A stretch of 64,000 bases of DNA from Thalassotalea psychrophila (GCF_031583595.1 NZ_CP134145.1:2294001-2358000), one strand, 5' to 3'. Shown: positions 55,122-64,000, counted from the stretch's first letter. The notes: a model not told the origin generated them from the letters alone. Numbers and translations are program-made.

Positions 55122-57503
55122 ATGAAAAATAATAACATAACAAAAACTGTTTTAGCTGTATCTGTAGCGAGCGCGCTGTTGATTAACCAGTCATATGCAG
55201 AAGAAATAAATCAGCTTGATGCAAATGCCAAAGCAATAGAAGTGATTGAAGTTAGAGGCGGACAACGGGTAAAAACGCTTAGAGAAGTGCCTGCTTCGGT
55301 ATCGGTGATCTCGGGTGATTCCTTAAAGCAGATGAAAATAAACAAACTTGGTGATATTTCGCAATCATTGCCAAATGTCAGCATTTCTGAAAACGCACTG
55401 CAAGATACCATTTCAATCCGTGGTGTTAATTCAGACTTACAAGCCGGTGGTGAACAATCTGTCGGTATATTTGTTGACGGTGTTTACCATGGTCGCGGGG
55501 TGCAATCACGATTTTCATTTATGGATGTTGACGCCATTGAGGTATTACGTGGCCCGCAAGGTAGCTTATTCGGAAAAAATACCATCGGTGGTGTACTCAG
55601 TATTTTGCCGTCGCAACCAACAGAAAATTTTGAAGCAAAACTCACAGCAGCCTATGAATTTGAATATGAGCAAACTGATTACTCGGGTTATCTCTCCGGG
55701 GCGTTAAATGAAAGTGCCTCCCTGACCGGGCGCCTGGCATTTCAAACCTCTGAGAGCAAAGAGGGTTGGGTCGAAAATATTGCTACATCAAAAACTATGC
55801 CCATTAAAGAAGATGATGCGGTTCGCGGTGTTTTAAACTGGCAAGTAAACGAGCAATTTAAAATTAACATCAGAACTGAGCAAGGTGAGTTTGAAAATAA
55901 TGGCGCTTCCTATGAAAATGTATTTTTAGATGATGCATTTCCAATGACGGCGATAGCAAGATCATTGGGCTCTGAAGATGAGATTGATGGCAAGAATGTG
56001 ATTTCTAATGGTAATTATCCAGGTTTAGGTCGAAACGGTGAAGATTCAGCCTACTTTATGAAAGCTGATTACAATGAAACAGCGGTTAAGGCGGATTATA
56101 AAATTGCTCAAGGTACGATTTCAGCAGTCATTGCTCAGTCAAAATATGATTTCGTTCGTACCACAGATGCAGATCTTGGACCCTTGCCATTAATGCAATT
56201 TACCGAAACTGAAGATTATTCACAAGACAGTGCCGAGATCAGGTTTGTTTCAAAAGATAATGATGATTTTGAATATGTATTTGGTGCGTACTGGCAAAAT
56301 AGTGAACTGTTGACTGATGGTGTCACCGACGTAGCCACAGCACCAGGTACCCCGGTTGCATCGCTGCTGCCAATACCGCTTGAACATGCGGTCACTACGC
56401 GTAGAAATGGTTTAGATCAAGAAACCGAAACGTTAGCGGTTTTTGCTCAAGTATCATTCGGTTTTTATGAAGATTTCAAACTTGAGTTGGCAGGTCGCTA
56501 TTCTCAAGAAGAAAAAACAGCTCGCCAGTTTGTTGAAATGTATGGCGGCGCAGGCGATGGCGCGAAATCTGGTTTACCGCTAACCAATCCGGTTGAACTT
56601 TTTATCTGGAGCCAGGCATTGTTAGATGCTACCCCGCATGACGAAGATTTAAAACGCGAAGAAGACTTGTTTTCTCCATCAATTAGTCTTTCTTGGCAAC
56701 AATCTGACACGGCAAATTATTATGCTTCTGTTTCAAAAGGCTTTAAAGGCGGTGGTTTTAACGCCATAGCGATGACCCCCAATCATGACGAAATAGAATA
56801 TGAAAACGAAGAAGCCATTTCTGCAGAAATTGGCGGTAAATTTGAGTTTTTTGATGGTGCATTAATGCTAAATACCGCGTTGTTCACTGTAGATTATGAC
56901 GATATGCAAACCACCTTATTTACCGGGGGTACCACGTTTGTTGTTGATAATGCGGCGAAAGCTACCTCAACCGGGCTAGAAGCCGAAATGAGATGGGTGA
57001 TAAATGATAATTTTCTGTTAGATTTTAACTTAGGTTATATCGATTTTGAATTTGATGAATATACCAATGCTGGCTGTACCGCTCTGCAGTTAAGAGAATC
57101 AGGATTAAGTGGAGCAGCATGTGCGGCAGCCGGAGGCAACGACCTTTCTGGTAGAACAACGCAAGATGCCCCTGAACTGACGATGTCTGCAAGTCTGCAA
57201 CATGAGTTCACTTTTGGTGATTTCGAAGTCATGAGCCGTCTTGATCTAAATTACACCGATGAATACTATGCGACTGCCGATCTTGACCCGATGACAAAAC
57301 AGGATGCGTTTACCCTGGTTAACTTTTCGACCAGCCTGGCACCACTTGATGGTAACTGGAAGGCAGACTTGATCTTGAAAAATGTCACCGATGAAGAATA
57401 TTATTATTATGCGTCTGATGTGCCGTTATTTTCGGGCTCACATTTTGCAAATATCGGTGCGCCAAGCACAGTAACCGTGCAGTTTAGTTACTTATTCGAG
57501 TAA
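55122..57503 (+). CDS. TonB-dependent outer membrane receptor 3
   Basis: The 793-residue protein has a signal peptide ending near NQSYAEE, a TonB-box-like AIEVIEVRG, a plug with IEVLRGPQGSLFGKNTIGGV and a barrel ending in a Phe-type strand (VTVQFSYLFE). The plug is very close to that of receptor 2 at 34242 (shared GGEQSVGIFVDGVYHGRGVQSR). Two such receptors in the carboxylase region and the beta-oxidation region tie the two clusters to one substrate group. GGGATAG precedes the ATG. Two hairpins follow its stop. Confidence 0.93.
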   Translation: MKNNNITKTVLAVSVASALLINQSYAEEINQLDANAKAIEVIEVRGGQRVKTLREVPASVSVISGDSLKQMKINKLGDISQSLPNVSISENALQDTISIRGVNSDLQAGGEQSVGIFVDGVYHGRGVQSRFSFMDVDAIEVLRGPQGSLFGKNTIGGVLSILPSQPTENFEAKLTAAYEFEYEQTDYSGYLSGALNESASLTGRLAFQTSESKEGWVENIATSKTMPIKEDDAVRGVLNWQVNEQFKINIRTEQGEFENNGASYENVFLDDAFPMTAIARSLGSEDEIDGKNVISNGNYPGLGRNGEDSAYFMKADYNETAVKADYKIAQGTISAVIAQSKYDFVRTTDADLGPLPLMQFTETEDYSQDSAEIRFVSKDNDDFEYVFGAYWQNSELLTDGVTDVATAPGTPVASLLPIPLEHAVTTRRNGLDQETETLAVFAQVSFGFYEDFKLELAGRYSQEEKTARQFVEMYGGAGDGAKSGLPLTNPVELFIWSQALLDATPHDEDLKREEDLFSPSISLSWQQSDTANYYASVSKGFKGGGFNAIAMTPNHDEIEYENEEAISAEIGGKFEFFDGALMLNTALFTVDYDDMQTTLFTGGTTFVVDNAAKATSTGLEAEMRWVINDNFLLDFNLGYIDFEFDEYTNAGCTALQLRESGLSGAACAAAGGNDLSGRTTQDAPELTMSASLQHEFTFGDFEVMSRLDLNYTDEYYATADLDPMTKQDAFTLVNFSTSLAPLDGNWKADLILKNVTDEEYYYYASDVPLFSGSHFANIGAPSTVTVQFSYLFE

Positions 57504-57512
57504 GGTTTAGCA

Positions 57513-57539
57513 ACAGGGAATACTCGGTATTCCCTGTTT
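57513..57539 (+). terminator. Hairpin 1 after TonB receptor 3
   Basis: AACAGGGAATAC and GTATTCCCTGTT form a perfect 12-bp stem with a 3-base loop, 9 bases after the stop. Confidence 0.65.
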
Positions 57540-57540
57540 A

Positions 57541-57567
57541 ACCGGCAAAAAATCAGCCGGTTTTTAA
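57541..57567 (+). terminator. Rho-independent terminator after TonB receptor 3
   Basis: AACCGGC and GCCGGTT form a 7-bp stem, followed by TTTT. It is directly after the first hairpin, giving a tandem terminator that sets the thiolase operon apart. Confidence 0.75.
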
Positions 57568-57691
57568 GTTCAAAAGTAGTGCCTTAAGTGAGCACTACCA
57601 TGTTTTAAACCGAAAAATTTCATTCAGTAAAATATATATGCAACAGCTTAAAGCTGTCGATGTTTTCGGAAATAATAGTTAGAGGAATATA

Positions 57692-58861
57692 ATGAGTTAT
57701 ACCATAGTTGCCGGTGTCGGCATGACCAAATTTTGCAAACCAGGTCAACAACAACCTTATCGAGTAATGGCAGCTCAGGCTATCAATGACGCGCTAAAAG
57801 ATGCAAGCATTAACGCATCGAAGATAGAGCAAGCCTATGGCGCTTACATTTATGGAGACAGCACCTGTGCTCAACATGCGTTTTATGATGTGATCCAAAG
57901 TGGTATTCCGGTGTTTAATGTCAATAATAATTGCTCTAGTGGCTCTACCGCCCTTTATCTGGCGCGACAGGCTATTTTGTCTGGGCAGGTGGAATGTGCG
58001 TTAGCGTTTGGTTTTGAAGAAATGCAACCGGGAGCATTAGGGTCGCATTGGGATGACAGAGAAAGCCCATTTCAACGCGCTGAACCTGTTTTAGAACGAT
58101 TTGATGCCCCTGATGGGCCCTTAGCTTTGCGTGCTTTTGGTGCTGCCGGTCGTCATTATATGGATAAATATAATGTGGGTTCAGATATTTTTGCCAAAGT
58201 CTCGGCTAAATCCCGCAGTCATGCGGTGCACAACCCATATTCAATGTTTAGCAAAACCATGACGTTTGAAGATGTGTTGCAAGATAGAGTTATTTATGAT
58301 GGATATATGACCCGAACCATGGCTTGCCCACCAACATGTGGTGCGGCAGCAACCATCCTTTGCAGTGAAGCATTTGCGGCAAAACATGGCATCAAAAATG
58401 GTGTCAAAATCTTAGCGCAGTCGATGGCAACAGATACTGAAAAATCCTGGCAAGACCCTATTTATGCCGCAGGTAAAGGCATGACAGAAATGGCAGCGTC
58501 GCAGGTATATAATCAGGCTGGAATATGCCCATCGGATATTGATGTGATTGAATTACATGATTGTTTTACCACAAACGAAGTGATCACTTATGAGGGGTTA
58601 GGTCTTTGTGCTGAGGGTGGTGCCGCAGAATTTATCGCTAACGGTGATAATACCTATGGCGGTAAGTTTGTTATCGGTCCGTCAGGAGGCTTAATGTCGA
58701 AAGGTCATCCTATCGGAGCTACCGGACTGGCACAATGTACCGAATTAACCTGGCACTTACGTGGTCAAGCCGGTGACCGGCAAGTTGCAGATGCACGCAT
58801 TGCCTTGCAGCATAATGTCGGCTTAGGTGGTGCGGTTGTGGTTACCTTATACGGTAAATAA
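57692..58861 (+). CDS. SCP-x type thiolase / lipid-transfer-protein-like 3-oxoacyl-CoA thiolase
   Basis: The 389-residue thiolase fold has the nucleophile Cys81 in NNNCSSGSTAL, His289 in ELHDCF and His339 in GHPIGATGLAQ. The second Cys of classical thiolases is replaced in HNVGLGGAVV, as in the SCP-x/SCP2-thiolase group. Such enzymes cleave 3-oxoacyl-CoA with methyl-branched or steroid-like chains. It starts the second plus-strand operon block, 1.2 kb from the GMC oxidoreductase end. AGAGGAA precedes the ATG. The substrate is inferred only from the family. Confidence 0.88.
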   Translation: MSYTIVAGVGMTKFCKPGQQQPYRVMAAQAINDALKDASINASKIEQAYGAYIYGDSTCAQHAFYDVIQSGIPVFNVNNNCSSGSTALYLARQAILSGQVECALAFGFEEMQPGALGSHWDDRESPFQRAEPVLERFDAPDGPLALRAFGAAGRHYMDKYNVGSDIFAKVSAKSRSHAVHNPYSMFSKTMTFEDVLQDRVIYDGYMTRTMACPPTCGAAATILCSEAFAAKHGIKNGVKILAQSMATDTEKSWQDPIYAAGKGMTEMAASQVYNQAGICPSDIDVIELHDCFTTNEVITYEGLGLCAEGGAAEFIANGDNTYGGKFVIGPSGGLMSKGHPIGATGLAQCTELTWHLRGQAGDRQVADARIALQHNVGLGGAVVVTLYGK

Positions 58862-58885
58862 TAATAGGTATTAATGCTAAATATT

Positions 58886-58931
58886 TGTGATGTTAAACGC
58901 TAAATATTATTAACAGTGTTTGAACATCACA
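58886..58931. promoter_or_regulatory. Inverted repeat between thiolase and GMC oxidoreductase genes
   Basis: TGTGATGTT (58886-58894) and AACATCACA (58923-58931) form a perfect 9-bp inverted repeat. The pair GCTAAATATT occurs twice in direct orientation at 58876 and 58900. It could be a hairpin or an operator for the downstream genes. Confidence 0.4.
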
Positions 58932-58983
58932 CTTCCTTAAAATAATAAATAAAAAGCGATTAATGCTGACGTGGGGAAAATAA

Positions 58984-60582
58984 ATGTTTGATTATATTAT
59001 AATCGGTGCTGGCAGTGCTGGTGGTGTACTGGCAAATCGTTTAAGTAAAGACCCAAAAAACCAGGTCTGTTTAATCGAAGCCGGCAGTGGTGATAATTCA
59101 CTGATAGTCGATACACCGGGTGCATTTGGTGTACATATGTTCTGGCGTAAATTTAACTGGGGTTTTACCAGTCAGCCAGATAATAGTGCCGATCAACGGA
59201 GTCATTTTTGCCCTAGAGGTAAAGGTTTGGGCGGCAGTAGCATGATCAATGGCATGGTATATACCCGGGGCCATAGTAGTGATTATGATGCCTGGGAAAA
59301 CCTCGGCAATACTGGTTGGGGTTTTGACGATGTTTTACCTTATTTTATAAAATCTGAAGATAATTCTCGAGGGAAAAGTGAATATCATGGCAAGGATGGT
59401 TTATTAACTGTTTCAGATATCCCGAAAAACTATTATCCGCTAGAAAATGTGTTTATGGAAGCCGCGCAACAAGCCGGGCTGCCGCTAAATGATGATTTTA
59501 ATAATGACCAACTTGATGGCGTTGGTAATTATCAGTTCACCATTCGAAATGGTAAACGTTCAGGAGTTGGCAGTTGTTTCATCAGACCGGCGATGCAGCG
59601 TAGCAATTTAACCATCATCAGCGAAGCGAGAGCAAGTAAATTATTGTTTGAAGGAAAAAAAGCCGTTGGTGTAGCATATCATCAGTCAGGCGAAACTAAA
59701 CAGGTTTACGCCGCTAAAGAAGTGATCCTTAGTGGCGGCGCATTAAATTCACCTCAGCTATTAATGTTATCCGGTGTTGGCGATACGGAACATTTGTCGC
59801 AAATGGGTATTGAGACTCACCATCATCTGCAAGGGGTGGGTAAAAATTTACAAGACCATCCTGAAGTACCCTTGGTTTATAAGAGCTTACGTAAAGATGG
59901 TTACTCGTTGTCATCGATTTTTCCCAGAGTAAAGGAAGGTTTACAATACCTTTTGGGTAAAAATGGACCCATTCAAAATTCAATTACCGCAGTAGGTGGC
60001 TATTATAAATCCAGCGATGATGTCGCCGTTGCCGATGTGCAGATTCATTTTTTACCGTTAATGTTTGCTGATCATGGTCGAAATATTGAATACCTGATAG
60101 ATCATGGTTTTTCCGCACATGTGAATGTTGCACGTCCAAAAAGCCGAGGTTTTGTTCAGTTACGTAATAATGACCCAATGGCCGATCCGTTGATCCAACT
60201 AAACTTGCTTTCGCATCCTGACGATATGGATGTTTTGCTTAAAGCGGTAAAAAAAATGCGTACCATCATAGGCATGTCAGCGTTGGATAGTCATCGTGGC
60301 GAAGAAGTTTTTCCCGGCAAGCATCGCCAGAATGATGAAGAAATCATGCACGGGATCAGACAAAATGTCTCTCACGTTTATCATCCAGTAGGAACTTGTA
60401 AAATGGGGCAAGACTCAATGGCCGTAGTGGATGAACAATTAAGAGTGCATGGCTTAGAGTCTTTACGCATCGTTGATGCTTCTATTATGCCAACGCTTGT
60501 ATCCGCTAACACCAATGCTCCGACGATCATGATTGCAGAGAAAGCCGCAGATATGATTTTATCAGCTGCAAAAGGTGTTTAA
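58984..60582 (+). CDS. GMC-family alcohol oxidoreductase (choline dehydrogenase/AlkJ-like)
   Basis: The 532-residue flavoprotein has the N-terminal FAD motif IIGAGSAGGVLANRL, GKGLGGSSMINGMVYTRG, SGGALNSPQLLMLSG and the C-terminal catalytic region HVYHPVGTCKMG with NTNAPT. The length and motifs match choline dehydrogenase and alkanol dehydrogenase AlkJ. It should oxidise a primary alcohol to the aldehyde with a membrane quinone or another acceptor. With the aldehyde dehydrogenase 0.6 kb downstream it forms an alcohol-to-acid route. GGGGAAAA precedes the ATG. Its stop overlaps the next start by one base. Confidence 0.92.
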   Translation: MFDYIIIGAGSAGGVLANRLSKDPKNQVCLIEAGSGDNSLIVDTPGAFGVHMFWRKFNWGFTSQPDNSADQRSHFCPRGKGLGGSSMINGMVYTRGHSSDYDAWENLGNTGWGFDDVLPYFIKSEDNSRGKSEYHGKDGLLTVSDIPKNYYPLENVFMEAAQQAGLPLNDDFNNDQLDGVGNYQFTIRNGKRSGVGSCFIRPAMQRSNLTIISEARASKLLFEGKKAVGVAYHQSGETKQVYAAKEVILSGGALNSPQLLMLSGVGDTEHLSQMGIETHHHLQGVGKNLQDHPEVPLVYKSLRKDGYSLSSIFPRVKEGLQYLLGKNGPIQNSITAVGGYYKSSDDVAVADVQIHFLPLMFADHGRNIEYLIDHGFSAHVNVARPKSRGFVQLRNNDPMADPLIQLNLLSHPDDMDVLLKAVKKMRTIIGMSALDSHRGEEVFPGKHRQNDEEIMHGIRQNVSHVYHPVGTCKMGQDSMAVVDEQLRVHGLESLRIVDASIMPTLVSANTNAPTIMIAEKAADMILSAAKGV

Positions 60583-61073
60583 TGCTTATGACAATGATTA
60601 AAGCAGAGTCGTTTACCTATACCGATACAGATAAAAAATATTGGAACGACTTAATACCGGGTCAACAGTATGCCTATGGCGAATATCAGGTGTCGGAACA
60701 GGAAATAATAGCGTTTGCAAAAAATTATGACCCGATGGAATTTCATACCGACCCTGGAAAAGCGAAAGCATCACCTTTAGGTGTTTTATGTGCCAGTGGT
60801 GTACATACACTGGCGATTAAGCAGCGCTTGTCTTTTGATAATGTATTTAAATATTGGCATATAGTCGCAGGTAAATCCCTACGCCAGTGTCAATTTATCA
60901 GGCCTGTGCTTGTCAATGACATTATTAGTGCAACTATGACCATTTTAGAATTAGATGACTCAAGTCAACCACATCAGGGCATAGTCGTGATAAAAGTTCA
61001 GGTCAAAAACCACAAACAGCAAGTGGTGCTTAAGGTTGAGGGCGAAGTTGTTTTATTAAAGAAACCCACCTAA
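60582..61073 (+). CDS. MaoC-like dehydratase/hydratase
   Basis: The 163-residue hot-dog protein has the D-x4-H motif in YDPMEFHTDPGKAKASPLG and then LCASGVHTLAIKQRL. It is probably an (R)-specific enoyl-CoA hydratase or a related thioester dehydratase. The ATG at 60582 overlaps the GMC stop (TAATG), so translation is coupled. ATG codons at 60588 and 60594 are also possible starts. A third MaoC-type gene in this window suggests more than one hydration step or a different chain length. Confidence 0.82.
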   Translation: MLMTMIKAESFTYTDTDKKYWNDLIPGQQYAYGEYQVSEQEIIAFAKNYDPMEFHTDPGKAKASPLGVLCASGVHTLAIKQRLSFDNVFKYWHIVAGKSLRQCQFIRPVLVNDIISATMTILELDDSSQPHQGIVVIKVQVKNHKQQVVLKVEGEVVLLKKPT

Positions 61074-61139
61074 CCCTAATAAATCAACCTGTGAAAACAG
61101 CATTGGTTACGGTTAAAAATTTAAAATAAAGAGATAATT

Positions 61140-62579
61140 ATGGAAGCTATTGATATTGACGGTAAAGTTAATACCCGATCAGAAGCGGTTAAATGTGAAA
61201 ATACAAATACACTTGAAATTAATTATGCGGTTAATATTCAAAGAGAATATTTTAAAACTGATGCAACAGTCAGTTATGAATTCAGACTGGCGCAGTTAAA
61301 AAAACTGAAACAAGCTATTGCACAAAGAACTGAACAATTTGCAGAAGCGTTACATCAGGATCTGGGAAGGCCAGAATTTGAAGCCTATTTTGAATTGACC
61401 GTTTTATATGATGATGTTAAAGATGCGATTTCCAATCTAAAAAAATGGATGAAACCGACAAAAGTTACCACCGGATTAATGGCACAACCGGGCCGTAGCA
61501 GAATTGAGCATGCTCCATTGGGCAACGTGTTGATTTTAGTGCCTTATAATTATCCTGTTGCTTTAGCATTTCAACCTCTGATAGGCGCAATTGCTGCCGG
61601 AAATACCGTCATTATCAAACCATCAGAGCATACGCCAGCCTGCTCGGCAATTATCAGTGAGCTGCTCAAAACAACGTTTGATGCAGATTTTGTAAAGAGT
61701 ATCGAAGGAGGTATAGAGGCTACTACTGAATTACTAGAGCATAAATTTGATCATATATTTTTCACCGGTAGCGCTGCTGTAGGGAAAATTATTATGGCGG
61801 CAGCAGCAAAACATTTAACGCCTGTAACGTTAGAATTGGGCGGAAAATCGCCGACCATAGTGAATAAAGATTGTAACCTTGAACAGGCCGTTAAACGCAT
61901 ATTATCCGGTAAATTTTTAAATGCGGGGCAAACCTGTATTGCACCAGATCATGTCTATGTACATCAAGATATCAAACAGGCGTTTTTGGCAAAAGCGAAA
62001 GAAATTGTGTTGCAGTGGTACGGTGAAGATCCTATAGCAAGTAGCGATTATGGCCGTATCATTAATACCCGTCATTTTCAGCGGATCAGTAGCTTGATCC
62101 CAAAAGATAAAGTGATCGTTGGCGGGCAATTAAATGCCAAGCAGAATTTTATCGCACCGACGATATTGCAAGACATTACTGTTGCAGACGAGATTATGCA
62201 GGAAGAAATTTTTGGCCCTGTTTTACCGGTACTCGAATTTTCTGATTTAAAAGATGTCTGTCAGCAAATTGAAAAATTACCGCAACACCCATTGGCGATG
62301 TATATTTTCACCCAAAATAAGGTATTCGAACAAACACTGATCAGCAAAGTGCGTTGTGGCGGGGTAAATGTCAACAGTACTTTAATGCATGCTGTTAATC
62401 CACACTTGCCTTTTGGCGGTGTGGGCCAAAGTGGCATGGGCGCTTATCATGGCAAATATTCATTTGAATTATTTAGCCATAAAAAATGTGTACTTAAATC
62501 AGCAACATGGCTAGACATTCCACTACGTTATGCACCTTATGGAACCAAAGTTAACTTACTGAAAAAGCTTATCCGATAA
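61140..62579 (+). CDS. Aldehyde dehydrogenase (coniferyl-aldehyde dehydrogenase group)
   Basis: The 479-residue ALDH has Asn137 in VPYNYPVAL, Glu232 in LELGGKSPTI and the nucleophile Cys266 in NAGQTCIAPD. The first 30 residues form an extra N-terminal tail before the usual start of the fold. The C-terminal region (INVNST-like VNVNSTLMHAVNPHLPFGGVGQSGMGAYHG) is typical of the ALDH3/coniferyl aldehyde and fatty-aldehyde group. It should oxidise an aldehyde, likely made by the GMC oxidoreductase, to the acid. AGAG precedes the ATG. The gap to the enoyl-CoA hydratase is 14 bp. Confidence 0.92.
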   Translation: MEAIDIDGKVNTRSEAVKCENTNTLEINYAVNIQREYFKTDATVSYEFRLAQLKKLKQAIAQRTEQFAEALHQDLGRPEFEAYFELTVLYDDVKDAISNLKKWMKPTKVTTGLMAQPGRSRIEHAPLGNVLILVPYNYPVALAFQPLIGAIAAGNTVIIKPSEHTPACSAIISELLKTTFDADFVKSIEGGIEATTELLEHKFDHIFFTGSAAVGKIIMAAAAKHLTPVTLELGGKSPTIVNKDCNLEQAVKRILSGKFLNAGQTCIAPDHVYVHQDIKQAFLAKAKEIVLQWYGEDPIASSDYGRIINTRHFQRISSLIPKDKVIVGGQLNAKQNFIAPTILQDITVADEIMQEEIFGPVLPVLEFSDLKDVCQQIEKLPQHPLAMYIFTQNKVFEQTLISKVRCGGVNVNSTLMHAVNPHLPFGGVGQSGMGAYHGKYSFELFSHKKCVLKSATWLDIPLRYAPYGTKVNLLKKLIR

Positions 62580-62593
62580 TTACAGGAAACCTT

Positions 62594-63334
62594 ATGAGTC
62601 AATTTATTCATAGCGAACAACAGAAGGGCGTTTTAACTATCACTCTTAATCGAGCGGATAAAAAAAATGCCCTTGATACTCAGATGTATGAACGGCTTTG
62701 TCAGTTGTTTACTTATGCAAATGAAACCGATGAAATCCGCTGTTTGCTGATCCAAGGCGATGAAAAATGTTTCTGCTCTGGCAATGACTTAGCTGATTTC
62801 ATCGCCTCGGCAAATAACAATGAAGAGCTTGCAGCATTTAAATTCATTCAGGCACTTTGCCAATTTGAGAAACCTTTGATTGCCGCAGTTGCAGGGCCGG
62901 CAGTGGGCATAGGCACAACCATGTTGTTACATTGCGATATGGTGATCGCTGCTTCTAACAGTAAATTTATCTTACCTTTTAGTCATGTTGGGATTTGCCT
63001 GGAGGCCGGCGCTAGTTTACTGCTGCCTTTAAAAGTGGGCAGTAACCGTGCTTTTGAACTTGGGGTTTTAGGAAACCCGTTTGATGCTGAACAGGCGTAT
63101 CAATACGGCATAGTAAACCAGGTTTGTGAGCCAGAGATGCTACTCGAAATCGCTAAACACGTTGCCGAAAAAATTGCAAGAATGCCCGACGATCCGGTAC
63201 AAACCAGTCGAAAGCTACTGCGCAGTGCAACAGATAAAGTGCTTGAGCAAGTGATTGAAAGTGAACGTGATGAAGTCATGAGACTGCTTAAAACGGATTA
63301 TTGTCAGTCTGCCGTGGCGAGCTTATTGAATTAA
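62594..63334 (+). CDS. Enoyl-CoA hydratase/isomerase
   Basis: The 246-residue crotonase-fold protein has the oxyanion motifs FCSGNDLADF (about 60-69) and AAVAGPAVGIGTTML (97-111). Only one clear catalytic acid is seen, Glu137 in CLEAGASLLLP, the pattern of isomerases (PaaG/ECI-like) rather than two-Glu hydratases. It may shift a double bond (delta3 to delta2) for beta-oxidation of an unsaturated chain, working with FadH. AGGAAA precedes the ATG. It ends the operon before a strong terminator. Confidence 0.88.
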   Translation: MSQFIHSEQQKGVLTITLNRADKKNALDTQMYERLCQLFTYANETDEIRCLLIQGDEKCFCSGNDLADFIASANNNEELAAFKFIQALCQFEKPLIAAVAGPAVGIGTTMLLHCDMVIAASNSKFILPFSHVGICLEAGASLLLPLKVGSNRAFELGVLGNPFDAEQAYQYGIVNQVCEPEMLLEIAKHVAEKIARMPDDPVQTSRKLLRSATDKVLEQVIESERDEVMRLLKTDYCQSAVASLLN

Positions 63335-63361
63335 TATCAGAAGTTATACACAATGATATTA

Positions 63362-63394
63362 AAAAGCGACATAAATTTTATTTATGTCGCTTTT
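63362..63394. terminator. Bidirectional rho-independent terminator
   Basis: AAAAGCGACATAAAT and its complement form a perfect 15-bp stem with a TTT loop, with A-run and T-run flanks on both sides. It separates the convergent hydratase and acyl-CoA dehydrogenase genes. Confidence 0.9.
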
Positions 63395-63466
63395 CTTTTG
63401 CCGTTTTGCTCATGCTGTTTTTTAGGGAGCCAATACTAATAGCAATTTAATCAACTTGCTATAAAG

Positions 63467-64000
63467 CTATAGTCCCATTTGACGGCTTGCTAAATCTCGC
63501 ATAATTTCTTCAGAGCCCCCGCCGATAGCCATTACCCGTACTTCCCGGTAAATACGTTCAGTGCGACATTCTCGAATAAAGCTCATACCACCTAATATTT
63601 GCATCGCTTCTCTGGCACAAAACTCCATGGTTTGGGTTGCCTGTACTTTCATTAATGCGATATCCGCAGCCCGGGCATTGCCCGCTTGTATTTGCCAGGC
63701 ACAGTTGTCCATATAAGCCTGAGAGGCATTGACTTTTCTCACCATTTCAGCAAATTTATGGCCGATAACCTGATGTTGACTCAGCTGTTTGCCAAAGGTT
63801 TTTCGCTCGATTGCCCACAAATAAGCTTCTTCAATACAAACCCGTGCAGCCGCAATTGCCCCAGCTGCTAATGTTAAGCGTTCTGAGTTAAAATTGCCGA
63901 CTATGGCAGCAAACCCTTTATTTTCTGCACCGATAATATTTTCGACCGGCACTTTGACATTGTCGAAATAAATAATCGCGGTGTCAGAACACCACCAGCC
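63467..64000 (-). CDS. Acyl-CoA dehydrogenase (N-terminal part outside window)
   Basis: The frame is open from base 64000, so only the C-terminal 177 codons are seen. It begins with WWCSDTAIIYFDNVKVPVEN and contains NSERLTLAAGAIAAARVCIEEA, RKTFGKQLSQHQVIGHKFAEM and QILGGMSFIRECRTERIYREV, then GGGSEEIMRDLASRQMGL. The GTG at 63952 is internal, not the start. The Glu in SERL fits the isovaleryl/long-chain type, as in the other two. This third dehydrogenase belongs to the same pathway or its next operon. Confidence 0.88.
   Translation of the reverse strand, partial: GWWCSDTAIIYFDNVKVPVENIIGAENKGFAAIVGNFNSERLTLAAGAIAAARVCIEEAYLWAIERKTFGKQLSQHQVIGHKFAEMVRKVNASQAYMDNCAWQIQAGNARAADIALMKVQATQTMEFCAREAMQILGGMSFIRECRTERIYREVRVMAIGGGSEEIMRDLASRQMGL

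Overview
The window looks like chromosomal DNA of a marine gammaproteobacterium of the Alteromonadales (Colwellia/Thalassotalea type). This is inferred from low GC (about 40 percent by eye, not computed), many TonB-dependent receptors and AraC/LysR regulators, and the overall family mix. No rRNA, tRNA, CRISPR array, integrase or insertion sequence was seen. The region reads as a dense catabolic island for a hydrophobic organic substrate: about 48 genes, 12 of them intact transcription regulators.

Region 1 (1-19.4 kb): a cut HSL-type esterase; a large MalT/AlkS-type LuxR regulator; a secreted DUF1254/DUF1214 protein divergent from a LysR regulator; the decayed tail of an AraC regulator; a minus-strand operon with a fused ferredoxin/reductase/flavin monooxygenase, an unknown membrane protein and orphan oxidase subunit III/IV (NorE/NorF-like) proteins; FadH (2,4-dienoyl-CoA reductase); two AraC regulators, a Crp-like regulator, a secreted protein of unknown function and an OmpW-like porin.

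Region 2 (19.8-38 kb, minus strand): an eight-gene operon with the gene order and subunit sizes of acetophenone carboxylase (apcABCDE type: HyuA-like, small zinc-ribbon protein, HyuA-like, HyuB-like, about 30 kDa protein). It is followed by a short-chain dehydrogenase, a SnoaL/NTF2-like protein and an acetoacetyl-CoA-synthetase-like ligase. This fits alcohol to ketone, ATP-dependent carboxylation to a beta-keto acid, then CoA activation. Two TonB receptors and an AraC regulator lie upstream. A shared operator-like sequence (core CTAACTTTAG, often inside a CTAACT/AGTTAG palindrome) stands before the carboxylase operon, both receptors and a distant dehydrogenase at 46.7 kb.

Region 3 (38.4-46.6 kb): three more DUF1254/DUF1214 secreted proteins, each beside its own LysR or AraC regulator. 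With the copy at 3.9 kb this makes four protein-regulator pairs. Two of the divergent intergenic regions hold strong inverted repeats.

Region 4 (46.7-64 kb): a beta-oxidation set with three acyl-CoA dehydrogenases (one cut by the window end), three MaoC-type proteins, two short-chain dehydrogenases, an SCP-x type thiolase, a GMC alcohol oxidoreductase, an aldehyde dehydrogenase and an enoyl-CoA hydratase/isomerase. It also holds a third TonB receptor, closely related to one in region 2, and TetR, GlxA-type and AraC regulators. The mix of (R)-hydratase, SDR, SCP-x thiolase and isovaleryl/long-chain-type dehydrogenases suggests a branched or isoprenoid/steroid-like chain. The actual substrate cannot be read from the sequence.
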